Of a stretch of 64,000 bases of DNA, positions 49,810 to 60,671 are shown one piece after another. Under the pieces are notes generated by a model. The model was not told where the DNA came from. It saw only the letters and a program-made list of their open reading frames with translations, and did not search any database. The stretch is from Berberis thunbergii (lineage: Eukaryota; Streptophyta; Magnoliopsida; Ranunculales; Berberidaceae), in the NCBI GenBank assembly GCA_003290165.1, contig QNQO01000506.1, forward strand, positions 620,001-684,000. Direction: 5' to 3'. The position numbers and the translations under genes are program-made. How positions within the stretch are numbered: position 1 is the first letter of the stretch; every line of letters begins with the position of its first letter.

Positions 49810-50250
49810 TTGAATAATAACAAACCTGAAACACAAAAAATGGCTCCATGCAGTGCTCTCAGCCATAGAACACGCAGCACACGCGCGTTTCTGCGACCCG
49901 AGTGTACCCCGGATTGCCCAAAACAAATGCTCCAACCAACGCTGCGACAGACAGCAAGCGTCCCAGCAGCAGCAAAACCAGCATCAGCAGCAACTCAGCG
50001 TAGCAGCAGCAGCAGCAACTCGCAACAGCATCAGCAACGCAGCAGCAACATCAGCAACAACAACGCAGCGCAGAACAACATCAGCAACTCGCAACAACAT
50101 CAGCAACGCAGCGCAACAGCAACTCGCAACAGCAACAGCAACGCAGCAGCAACATCAGCAACGCAACGCAGCAGCAGCAACATCAGCAACGCAGCAGCCT
50201 CTGCGCCTGCGCCTTGCACCTTCCAGCCATCGCTGCTCTGTTTCTGAACA
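49810..50250 (+). repeat. Low-complexity CAGCAA/CAACAT repeat block
   Basis: From about 49960 to 50200 the sequence is an irregular array of CAG, CAA, CAT and GCA triplets that stays open in two forward frames (145 and 240 codons). The open frames are a product of the repeat. The conceptual products are Gln/Ser/Ala/Asn-rich without a domain. I cannot tell whether it derives from a captured polyglutamine exon. Confidence 0.7.
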
Positions 50251-50709
50251 GAAACAGAGCAAAACAACTCTGTCCCAAGCCAAGACAGCACCTTGCCAGG
50301 ACTCTTTGCCATTATGCTCCACTTGCAAAACACAATTCGACCTGCAGAATTCAATATTTTATCAAATTATAAAAAATATACAACATTTTCCTAATAATTG
50401 TATTAATATAAGCAACTCAGAATTGTTTTTTTCTTGGGTTTTGACAATCCTAAATTGGAGAGGAAGGGTTGGAACTGCAACAATTGTGAGAGGTCAGGTA
50501 AGAATACCTCTATTCAATCCAGCTGTTAAAAAGATTATCACTGCCTTGGAATCTCAATATATTTTAAATCTATAGGATCACAGATTCACAGTTAAACTAC
50601 AACTTGTCAATCTTGGAATCTCAATATATTTTCAATCTATAGGATCACAGTTGAACTACAATTTGTCAAGCTTACCATGTACCAACTTTCAAACAATTAT
50701 AAATAAAAT

Positions 50710-51811
50710 ATGCATAGAAAATGCATCCGTATGCAAAATGGATTAGTTTATGATGCACCCAACAGATATAAGGTGCATAAGAATATCATACCAAATTGTC
50801 ACTAGAGCAAAATGGCCTTCCCTTATCATAAATTTAGAAAACTTTAAAAAATAAACTGTAAAGGAAACCTAAAGGAACCTGAAACTCAATTTTACAAGCT
50901 TAAAGTCTAGGCTTGTTCCCTTCAAGTTTGGTTTCTGACTTGGTTAGAACAATATATAGAACTTGGCAAAAAAATATCAGATTAGCCAAGACTAACATCA
51001 AGTTGCATATAGCAACTCATTTAGTACTTTTAATATGAGAAACAAAGTGACTGTGTTTTACATTTTTTTTTATATATTGATACTTACTATATTTGTCTCT
51101 ACGGAATCTGTATCTACTTTTAGCCCTTTGATTTTGTTCACTCCATCTGTAAAAGAAAAGGAAAAAAACACATTTTTCAGTTGCAAAACATAAGTGATGC
51201 TGAAATTGGAGGATATGTAAAGGAAATTTACATTCCATAGCAAAAGCGATACCTGAAAATATGCATAGAAAATGCATCCGTATGCAAAATGGATTAGTTT
51301 ATGATGCACCCAACAGATATAAGGTGCATAAGAATATCATACCAAATTGTCACTAGAGCAAAATGGCCTTCCCTTATCATAAATTTAGAAAACTTTAAAA
51401 AATAAACTGTAAAGGAAACCTAAAGGAACCTGAAACTCAATTTTACAAGCTTAAAGTCTAGGCTTGTTCCCTTCAAGTTTGGTTTCTGACTTGGTTAGAA
51501 CAATATATAGAACTTGGCAAAAAAATATCAGATTAGCCAAGACTAACATCAAGTTGCATATAGCAACTCATTTAGTACTTTTAATATGAGAAACAAAGTG
51601 ACTGTGTTTTACATTTTTTTTTATATATTGATACTTACTATATTTGTCTCTACGGAATCTGTATCTACTTTTAGCCCTTTGATTTTGTTCACTCCATCTG
51701 TAAAAGAAAAGGAAAAAAACACATTTTTCAGTTGCAAAACATAAGTGATGCTGAAATTGGAGGATATGTAAAGGAAATTTACATTCCATAGCAAAAGCGA
51801 TACCTGAAAAT
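50710..51811. repeat. Perfect tandem duplication, 551-bp unit x2
   Basis: Copies at 50710-51260 and 51261-51811 look identical base for base on inspection. The junction is GAAAAT then ATGCATAG. Being identical, the duplication is very recent. It lies directly downstream (minus strand) of the RBBP6-like RING exon and could duplicate a small exon of that fragment. Confidence 0.93.
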
Positions 51812-51861
51812 GGAACTTATGATAAGAACTGGCACTATGTAACTGATGAAAAAGAAAATAC

Positions 51862-52402
51862 CTGCTTCCTGATGATGTTAAGGCAGAATGGGTGGGCGAT
51901 GGGACTTTGATCTGGAGGAGTCGAGCAGGCTCCTTATCAGACAAGGGTCCTTGAGAACTTGACTTGGTTCTACTAGTTTCTTCACTACTAATATCTGGGT
52001 TTAAGAAGAAGTCAATGGTCTTGCGGAGTGTCACATTAGGCAGAAGATCATCTGTGAGTACATTTGTCGCTCCACAAGTGCACATTAGATCTTTTGAGAC
52101 AATGTAGTTCCCGATACCTGGTTACAATTTTAAAAATGAAAGTGAGTTCAGCATCCTCTTTCAAACAAATTTAGAATCCAAAATATATAATATGAAACGA
52201 CAATTGCACAAAGGACGGGAAAAGTAAATTAACACCAAAGAAAATATGAGAGGACCTATAATAGGAATAATCCACGTGAAAAATAGTGACAAAAGAATAA
52301 TGTAGAGAAGTAGCTTCTAAACTAACAACTTACCGGGTACTTTGCATCTCCGACAAATGTAGTCTGGTGGAGGTTTCTTTGGCTCCAAAATGGTGCACCA
52401 AT
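51862..52402 (-). pseudogene. Captured exons of an RBBP6/PQT3-like ubiquitin ligase
   Basis: Two minus-strand exons are clear. 52334-52402 encodes PPPDYICRRCKVPG, the first half of the CCHC zinc knuckle. 51862-52117 encodes NYIVSKDLMCTCGATNVLTD then DLLPNVTLRKTI, the second half of the RING/U-box region. Plant RBBP6 homologues such as PQT3 carry a DWNN domain, a zinc knuckle and a RING-type domain. The exon with the rest of the knuckle and the first RING cysteines is missing between the two, so the domain is incomplete. Borders are GT..AG. Confidence 0.85.
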
Positions 52403-52404
52403 CT

Positions 52405-53879
52405 TAAAAACCAAAATTAAATCTCATATTAGAATTCAACAGATGACAAGCTGAAAGGCGTAAAAATGAAATACAAACAAGTACACTTCGGTAAAAAATG
52501 CAGTGGACAACATTTTATTGATTGTCTGAATAACACCACTCTGCCGCAATATCAAAGAGAAAATAAAGTTAATCAAATGCATGAGCACAAGCAAGTCAAT
52601 GAACACAAGTGTTGCATAAAACTGGAGAAAACTTCTACTCGTGTAATGTGTTACGCATCGTGTCCTTTTGTTGGATTTTCAATTCTTTGTCATTGTATGG
52701 TAGCCTAGATCAACCTATCTTGTTTCCTATTTTTCGTTTCTTGATGAGTTAATTTTATTGATTAGAATAAAAGCACCCTAGGCTTCATTTTTTATAATGT
52801 TTGGTATAAAAAGCACCCCGATTTTATTGATTAAAATAAAAGCACCCCAATTTTAATGTTTGGTATCATTTGCAAAATTTGGTTATTGTATTCATTTAGC
52901 AAACCTCTCACTTTAGCACCCCAATGCACTATTTCAACTTTCAATGTCACCACCGCTAACTAACATATATTTACAACTACCACTTCAACTCTACGACTAC
53001 ACCACCGCTAGCGCCATGCATAAACCATCACCACCGCTAGCGCCATGCCACAACCAACAACACCACAACCACCATAGCATAACCAACATTGACACCTTCA
53101 CAACCACCCCACCACTGCTACAACCACCGTATCATAATCATCACAATCACCAACACCATGTACATAACCAAATATTAGTCGAAAGTTGCATTGGTTTTGT
53201 TAATTACTATCGATCAACCATAAAGAAATGCATCATAAACTATTGCAATTGTGTTAATTTGCAAAATACATTATTATACAACGCACCAAACAAAGCCCTA
53301 CTACATATTTATACTGCAAAATTTTCTTTTACTGATCGACAATCACCAAAAGTGTATGCATTTATACCCATCAAATTCAAGTGTCTAATTTAATGTTTTT
53401 ATGTTGGTTCTGCTCCATAGCCGCAAAGACCAACAACTTGCATATCATCATTACTCATCAGAAAAATTGTAAACTCTGCACAGAAGCGATATAGAGATGA
53501 ATCCCAACTGACTAATCAAAGAACTTCCACAAATCAAGCAAGGGTTCACAAAAGGGAAATCATTGTTTTTAATCAGAAAAATAAAGGAGAGGCAGGCAAT
53601 ACATGTGAGAAACTCCCACTGTGAAGAAGAATAAATAGTGCATAATGATTGGACTTACGTATTCATATGAAAAGGCATGATGATTAAACTACCCCAATTA
53701 GTCCCAAACACCATAAGATGGCCTTAATCTCCCGATATATTTGAGATATATCTTTGTAAGAGTCAAAATGAGCAAAAAAATGTATGCTTAAAGCAAGAAG
53801 CAAAGCAACGACAATTGCTTCACTTTGGCCAAAACGAAAAACAAAAAAAACCAAAACCAAAACAAAAATAAAACAAAAA
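52405..53879. other. Pack-CACTA interior without a recognised gene
   Basis: There is a His/Thr-rich plus-strand frame at 52944-53393 driven by CACCACCGCTA-type repeats (two copies of CACCGCTAGCGCCATGC). A duplicated block ATTGATTARAATAAAAGCACCC occurs at about 52756 and 52819. Nothing is assignable. Confidence 0.45.
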
Positions 53880-54260
53880 ATGCCTTGAATACCTTGGTAA
53901 GATTGTAAGAATTAGTACACCCCTGGCATGCCATTCCTTCCTAATAGTACCCAAAGCATCATAGAGGACAGCCTCTCCCACACCATGCCCTTTAGAAGAC
54001 AAAACCTATTACTCCACTTTAGCCAATGATGGAAAGCAATCGAGCAAAGGGATACCAAACCCACTAACCAGCTTCGACCAAACCTTAGTAACAACACAAC
54101 ATTCAAAGGATAGATGTCAAATTGATTACACATGGGAAAAAACGCAAAACACAGCGACTGGGGATCAAAAACCCTCTCTTGGAAAGGTTGTCAATTGTAC
54201 GAATTTTACCATGTGTAATACACCAAAGCAAGAAATAGACTTTTTTTTTTCAAAATATGG
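53880..54260 (-). pseudogene. LINE 3'-end fragment (zf-RVT-like region)
   Basis: On the minus strand the residues follow the zinc-binding region after the reverse transcriptase of plant LINEs (a C..C motif, then a LSFECCVVTKVWSKL-like stretch), broken by stops and frame changes. It is short and decayed. Confidence 0.55.
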
Positions 54261-54478
54261 AACCTGTGAATATGATTCTGGAGCCCCTATAGAGAAATCC
54301 TAATTCTCAAGACAATAATTCTCCCTAGCCAAAAATTTAACAACCAAAAAAAAAATCTCAAAGTTATGGCCCTTACTTGTAATAACTAATAAAAGAGAGG
54401 AGGTACGCCTTCTTTTTAGACATAGATTTCAGTACACTTCATTAAAGAATCAACTAAGAAATTAAAAAAGCTACTTAC

Positions 54479-54550
54479 AGGAAGCATCACATAGACAGGA
54501 AGATAAGGGGTCCCAGTGAAATCATTTGCATTTTCCCTAGGCTGAATATC
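54479..54550 (-). pseudogene. Captured beta-amylase exon
   Basis: It is 72 bases between AG and GTAAGT, 24 codons: DIQPRENANDFTGTPYLPVY then VMLP. The PVYVMLP strand begins the glycosyl hydrolase 14 barrel. The preceding acidic linker and GTPY resemble the BAM2/BAM7/BAM8 group more than cytosolic beta-amylases. No other beta-amylase exon was found in the element. Confidence 0.8.
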
Positions 54551-55257
54551 CTGCATGAGTTGTACCGATATACATTGGAAAATCAAATACCATAAAGGAC
54601 TTTAGTTTGTAAAGCAACAGTTAACCAAATAAACACTCTGTAATCAGGAAGGGTATACCTCATTCTTATCGGAAAATCAAAGTTTGAATCTTGCACACTT
54701 GAGCTATTTGAATATGAAATAATCCGAGTTTCAATGGAAATTGATCTATTTGAATGAAAATTATTCTACAGTTGAATTCAAAGAGATAAACTAATACTAT
54801 TAGATCGAAGTAGCCATAGCAAAGAAAAAGAAATAGTATAAGATGGAAGGAATACCTGGCGAGAAGAGAGAAACTCAATTTTAACAAACAAATGGTGAGC
54901 GAAAGATCAAAACAACAACTGGATTTGTTATGAACACGAACAAATCAACACCTTCTTCTACTAGATTTGCAATAATCAAGTTCAAATCAGTGAAAATTAC
55001 TGAAAATGATAAATCAGAACAGAAACAGAACAAAAAATGATGAATCAATTAGAAGCTCGAATTCTCCCTCTCTCTTTCCTTCTCCTTCTCTTTTTCCTTC
55101 TCTCTTTCCCTCTCCTTGAAATTTTAGGGTTAGATGCAAAGGGTTGAAAAGGGGGAGATGCAGCGGGAACGCGCGGGAAGAAAAAAAATTTCGCAAAATT
55201 TCACCCGCCTGAAATCGACCTAATTCTCCACACCTTCACGTGCAACGCACGTGCACG

Positions 55258-55432
55258 TTTGCAACGGTTTTAAGCCGTGGGTCACTATAGCCACGGTTTT
55301 TAGCCGTGGCAAACACAGCAACGGTTTAGAACCGTGGCCAAGCCTTTTTTTAGCCACGGTTTTAAGCCGTTGGGCACTATAGCCACGGTTTTTAGCCGTG
55401 GCAAACACACCAACGGCTTAGAACCGTGGCCA
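55258..55432. repeat. Right subterminal repeat array of the Pack-CACTA
   Basis: It holds the same GCAACGGTTTTAAGCCGTGG-type units as the left array, four to six copies, ending 35 bp from the right terminus. Confidence 0.85.
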
Positions 55433-56599
55433 CCCCTGTGTAGCTAATCAGGTCTTTTGGTGTAGTGAACCACATTCCCCATTTTAAAATTTTCATCATT
55501 ATTTAAAATATTTTCCCTAATTTTATGAATCCCTTATTTAAATTTTAATGATTGGAGAAGAGACAATAAAATGAAGTTTTTTTAAAAAAGAATATTTTTT
55601 AATATTTGGGGATAGCATGGATGCCCCCAAATATAGGGAAAGGGAGAGACCAAGATAAACCGGAGGTATATATAGGATGTTCCATTGGATCATGTTTTTT
55701 CCTATAGGGGACCCCAAATTGGCTTTTTGGCCAATTTAAATCTCCCTTGAAAATGCTCTAAGGAACCTTAGATCGATCAGGCTAAAAGAAAATTAATATT
55801 AGTACTTTAAATCTCGTATATATTTATGAAGATCATTATGTATAACATGGAACAATCAGATTTTTTTTTTTTTGCCCTATTATGTAAATTTAATAAAAAA
55901 AATTAACTAGGATATAAATTTAAATTTGGGCCTCATCTAAAGATGGCCTAGTAAAAGGTGTCAATTACTTTAAGAAAAAAAGTGATCCTGATGGAGGATG
56001 ATTTCACAACTCGTCCAGGTTCCATTAAAAAAGGGTTTTGGGTTTCCATTAAAAAAAGGGTTTTGGGTATGGGTGACAACTCTAAATCACAATAAAGCTC
56101 ATGGAGGCATTAAAAATTTCCATATAGTTGTCTTTCTACTCCTAATAGTGTTACTACTAGCTCATCACTTTTTCTTATATTTAGTGGGAGTAGGGGGAGA
56201 GCATCTCCCAACCCCACAACTTTGTTCCTTTTCTTCGCTATCTCATCCCATCTCATAAAAAAAATCAAAGAGAGAGAGAGGGAGAAAGAGAGTTCTTTAG
56301 CTAATTGAAGTGAAGGTTTCCCCACCAAAAGTAGAAATACAGATGTGTCTGTTGGAGTGGTTTCCTTGGGCTGATATAGCAAAGCAAAAGTTAGGCTTGT
56401 TTGTGAAAGCACAACCTTCTGGGGTCTCTTCATACACCTTACGACTGAGTTGATTGGATTCAGTAGAGATCCTCGATCTATCTTTTTCATTTCTTCATCA
56501 ATAAATATTCCATTCTTCCTCATATCTTGAGCACTCCTCTTTCTTCACTTGAAGTTTTCTGTGTTTATCATGTCTCCTTCTTCTTCTTTTGAGGAAGAG

Positions 56600-56745
56600 T
56601 ACATAGTGTGATGTACACATTTTATGTATTACGTATATTATGCCTGGCTCCCTGTATGCCGTTTGCAGAGTCCATCTTGGATAGATGGCCTTGGTGGATG
56701 GCGTGCGAGGAGCCATGCATATTGCATGTTATGGTTAGACACTAT
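56600..56745 (+). ncRNA. MIR160: MIR160 precursor hairpin
   Basis: The mature strand is at 56641-56661 (TGCCTGGCTCCCTGTATGCC plus G). The passenger strand is at about 56701-56721 (GCGTGCGAGGAGCCATGCAT plus A). They pair over the duplex with two mismatches and several G-U pairs, in the order and spacing of plant MIR160 loci (5p arm mature, loop of about 39 nt). The stem continues outward with ATATTA/TATTGCAT-type pairing. miR160 guides cleavage of ARF10/16/17 mRNAs in auxin signalling. The final G instead of A in the mature strand is a known type of variant. The primary transcript probably starts in the CT/GA-rich region around 56170-56300, but that is a guess. Confidence 0.95.
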
Positions 56746-58874
56746 GCATGTGTACATCATCTACTATATATTCTCTCCTTAATTCTCTTTCTCTCTAGCT
56801 ATTTCAGGAGATTTAAGGGAAAATTTGTCACGACTGAATGCAGGTTCATCCAGATTTTGGAACAGGTGTGTGGTTTTCTCCCCACTAGTTAATACTATTA
56901 TTTAGGACTTCTTTGTGTGTGTGCCTGTGTGGTGATCAGATTTGTCTGTGATAGAGCTAGTATATATGATTTGACTCATAGATAGTGTGAGGATGATTAA
57001 TTGACATGTTCATAGATCTAGAACCCCACATTTCAAATGACCACAAACCTAAAGATCAGTTTGAACTCTTGTTGTTTTTATAATTTCATGAATTGGTATA
57101 TGTTATCATCACTTTCAAAAACACCTTGTCACTATTTGGGCCAAAACCTCCATCTAATCTCAGACCAGAATCAATCATTGTTTTAGGTGCTTCTGAGATA
57201 ATTATTGTGAATTTGAATTGATGAACTCCAAAATAATTTTTGGGATTTTGTCATAAAATGTTGTACTCCCACCCCACCCCACACTTAGGTAGGAAAAATC
57301 ATTTGTGTACCAGTTCTTCCTTGAAGAAATTGAATCCTTGTTTATATATACATGCTCATTATCCTCTCTGTTGAATCAACATTCATTCTTCATGTCCTTT
57401 ACATTATTACCAATTTTCATTATGTAATCATTTTGTTTTGATTTTATATTTTGATACTATAGTATATTCGAAAAACTTTGAATTGCCAATCTAAATCTAA
57501 AACCCTAAGTCAGGGCTAAGATATAAAGTTTTTGGTTTGGATACACTTCAACCCCTAACTTAAATAGAAAAAGCCAAGGGTTTCAAGGGACCCAATTCAA
57601 CATAGCTCATAATAAAGGCCATAAGCCGCGCTAAGTTTGTAACATATTATAAATTATTAGTCTAGGTTACTCTTATTAATTCTAGTGCCTAGAGTGGTTC
57701 CTCAAGTTCAACATTCTAAAGTTTGTCAGTATGGTTGCTGGAGATGCTGCTGGAAATTTATATGGGATTCGATGTAATGAAAGAACTTGCATATTATTAT
57801 CTGAAACCAGTATTTGGGATTGGGATGCTTAGTTTAGATGAAATACCATATGATATCTATCGACAATATATCAATTCTTTGACTGACCAATATATTGGAT
57901 ATTGTGTAGTATCAACATCAATGGTTTTCAATTGAATCTAACATATTCGAGCCATTTTAATGAAAAACCACAAAGTGCAGGTGAAATCATTCTGAATCTT
58001 ATAAGGGAAAGACCCACATTTTTTTTCCTTTATATACACGACAGGTTAAGAGTTTTTACTGTTCAAAGCTTTTCATCTTATAGTCATGGAAATAGAGTTT
58101 TTAGGGTTTTGGTCAATAGTGGTCAACAAAGCAACACAGAAGAGAGAACATGGAAACTGGAAGCTATCAGCAGCGGAAGCATTTGGTAGGACCCATCACC
58201 CATGCATGAAGAAGCCCTGAGGGCAGAAGCAAACATATAAGGGTTGGGTTGATTGGACTGTTGCACTCAGAGTTTTCATGTATTTGACATTCCTTTTAGT
58301 TGTTTCAGAACAAAGTAAGCTTAACAAGTAGAATATATCATTTCATATAATTATTATTACCTTGCTTTTAATGATCACATGACATTGGTTCAAAGTGTTT
58401 TCTTTGGTTCAGTCTCCTATGACACCTGCAAAGAGGAATAATGTCATCTCCTACTGCTCTCTAGTTGTTTCTGTGGATCTTTAAGCCTTGTTTACTTCAG
58501 ACTCAAATGATGATATGAGTTGAATACTGCATCACATGTCCAGCTTTTTATGGCAAGTTATTTGAGAACATCCACAGGGACAATACACCTTTTTCTCTTC
58601 TTTCTTTCAATTTTTTTAGTCAATCCTTCAAATCTCTGTAGATGAAATTTGGATCCTTAAGGTGCATCCATTCATTGTTTAAGATTTCTGATATTTTTGT
58701 TATAATTGGATTAGAGAATAAGTGTCTCGCGTGTATCCAAGGATTGTGATTTCGTCTTTTGAAATAATTTTGTCTTCTGACTTTGAGAAATATTTCGTTG
58801 TATGTAGAAAAACTTAATTTCAAGAATATGTCAAACATATATGAATATACGGAAAAATAAGATATGAGTAAATT
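56746..58874. other. Intergenic DNA 3' of MIR160
   Basis: This is AT-rich. The first few hundred bases are probably the rest of the miRNA primary transcript. Open frames such as 57723-57935 have no recognisable domain. Confidence 0.5.
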
Positions 58875-59605
58875 TGGGGGTGGGCAATGTCGGTTCGGTT
58901 TGCCAAAAATCAAACGAAAATCAAGTTTTTATTATTTGTAAACTGATGAAATCGGTTAGACCAAATTTTAAATCAATTTGGTTTGGTTGGGCCAAAAGAT
59001 ATCGAAGCAACATTAAACAACAAACAAAACAAGATATCGAAGCAACAAACAAGAAATCGAAAGAGAGAAATTGAACCACAAACAAGCAGATCGAACCACA
59101 ACAAGATAGATCCAACAACAAACAAGATAGATGAAATTGAAAGAGATAAGAAGAAGAAATCGAACCTGCAAACTGTAATTACCCTTGATGATTGTCGCTG
59201 AGAGAGTAAGAGAGATCGAAAGAGGGTGTAGATCTTTAGTGCAAAAGAAGAAGATTTAGGTTTAGGGTTTGGCAGTCGTTTGGGTTTGAGAGTGAAATAG
59301 AGAAATTGAGAGAGAAAGGATTGTGTGCGTTTTGGGTTTTTGGGCTTGATTTAGTGCAATAGGGTGCACCGCCAGGAATTTGTTGCACCGATTAAGTATT
59401 GACACCTACCTGTTTTTGTATTTATTTATATATTTAATTAATCAGTCTATTTAGAACCATAGACCGACTCCAAACCATTTATAACCGGTTCGGTTTGGTT
59501 GAAATGATTTTCTTTCCACTCATATTTCGGTTTGGTTACCGAACCAAAATTGAAAACCGGTTTCGATCGGTTAATCGAATTTAAATCAGTTTTTGCCCAC
59601 CCCTA
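58875..59605. mobile_element. Non-autonomous hAT element
   Basis: It is 731 bp with a perfect 8-bp duplication AGTAAATT (58867-58874 and 59606-59613). The inverted ends TGGGGGTGGGCAA and TAGGGGTGGGCAA differ at one base. Subterminal CGGTTCGGTTTGG and AACCGG motifs occur at both ends. No transposase. Confidence 0.92.
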
Positions 59606-60434
59606 AGTAAATTAACCTTATAAACACATTAAATGAAGCATAAGTACACAAATATCCCTATAAATGAAATTTTCTTTATAATTTTTTAGATTTTACATGA
59701 AATTATCGAATTCTACAAAAACAAAGTAACAAAATATTTGAGCCGAAAAATGTAATTTACTTGATAACTTTTTCGGGTTTACATGAAAATGCCAAAACTT
59801 ATGAAAAAACACGAAATATTACGAAGTAACTCATTGAGATAATATACTTTTCGATTTTGGTACATTAAATTTTGAAATCTAAAAAAAATGAAATATTTCA
59901 CTAAATCATAGTCCTTGCGTGTATCTAAAAATACCAATTTCAGGTTTGTTGATTTATACAAATAAGAATTGGTGAAAACTCAAATTATTGTTTAACAAGA
60001 ATGAATTTTATGTACTAAAAGTAGCACTCCAAATATTGATAACCACTACTACAAAAGGGGGCATTTCAGGTGAATTTTGGTGGCGGTTTAACAACTGATA
60101 TAGTGGATCCGACATAAACAATTTTTTTGTCATTTTTATCTGACAGTTTTTAGTTTCCGGCGGTTATGTTCATCACTAAAATCCAAAGTGGGGAATTTTC
60201 AGCTCACGATAGAATTGTTGCTGGCGGTTGTAGATGACACAAAATCCAAGTTTGGCGTTTATATTCGCCCCAATTAAGTTCTTGGCGAATAAATTAGGTT
60301 GTGGCGTATACATCCACCAGGACTTTTGACCTCCCCATTTCTCAGCTTCTTCCCCCCTCTTTCAGTCAAACCAAAACCCTCCCCTTTTATTGTCTGTGTG
60401 AGAGAAAGATTTCGCATCTTCCTCTTCCTCCGCG

Positions 60435-60671
60435 ATGGTCTCAGATCAGATCGTGAAGAGAAAAGTTTTAGGCCACACCCTCTTCAAGGCCTTGGTGAAC
60501 AACAAGCTCATCGATCCTGCCTCACACAGGCTCAAAAACATTGTCGCTTGCTTCGCTGAGTGTGAGGTGAACATCGCCCAAGAGTGGCTCAAAAGGAATG
60601 TCAGGCATCGGGTTTTGAACAAGCATTCTAGGCTTGAATTTGACATTTGCTGGTTTTCCCTTGAAGAGTGA
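60435..60671 (+). pseudogene. Possible captured gene fragment in the second CACTA
   Basis: The frame is 78 codons, starting MVSDQIVKRKVLGHTLFKAL and continuing VNNKLIDPASHRLKNIVACF. It follows a CT-rich leader (60330-60430) that looks like a plant 5' UTR, and codon use is protein-like. I do not recognise the family. It stops at TGA 60669-60671 without a visible donor, so it may be truncated. Confidence 0.45.

Larger units (their letters stand above)
44164..55467 (-). mobile_element. Pack-CACTA: CACTA element carrying several host gene fragments
   Basis: It is 11,304 bp with identical 13-bp ends CACTACACCAAAA and a perfect 3-bp target duplication AAC (44161-44163 and 55468-55470). Subterminal arrays of GCAACGGTTTTAAGCCGTGGC-like palindromes fill both ends, as expected for CACTA transposase binding. 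I find no CACTA transposase. On the minus strand, in order, lie a beta-amylase exon (54479-54550), RBBP6-like exons (51862-52402), xylose isomerase exons (46286-47547), an unidentified possible exon (45874-45976) and saposin B exons (44931-45638), with introns kept. A LINE remnant, a 551-bp tandem duplication and a hAT are also inside. Mobility would need transposase from another copy. Confidence 0.92.
44080..55757. mobile_element. Outer MITE (about 371 bp net) split by the CACTA element
   Basis: The comparison with unit 1 of the host duplication fixes its borders: CTA (44077-44079), then TGAACATCTCCAATGG at the left and GAAAATGCT at the right, then CTA (55758-55760). Net of the CACTA and its 3-bp duplication it is 371 bp. 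The ends resemble the CATCTCCAA-type MITEs common in plants, and the 3-bp duplication suggests PIF/Harbinger, but I did not confirm the class. Confidence 0.7.
43457..56094. repeat. Tandem duplication whose second unit is split by the transposon nest
   Basis: Unit 1 is 43457-43921. Unit 2 is 43922-44079 plus 55758-56094. Both run from GGTC..CCTA.GTATAAC through TTTTGGATCAATTG and GGAACCTTAGATCGA to AACTCTAAATCACAAT. Unit 1 keeps the uninterrupted site GTCAACTAAGGAACC (43603-43617), while unit 2 carries the insertion there. Confidence 0.88.

Noticed and set aside
52944..53393. 149-codon His/Thr-rich frame
   Set aside because: It is driven by CAC/ACC repeats and has no domain or splice context. 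It lies inside transposon cargo.
56110..56523. 137-codon minus-strand frame near MIR160
   Set aside because: There is no recognisable domain. It overlaps the probable leader of the miRNA primary transcript on the opposite strand.
57723..58189. Two overlapping frames of 70 and 95 codons
   Set aside because: They have no motif, lie in AT-rich DNA and have no exon signals.
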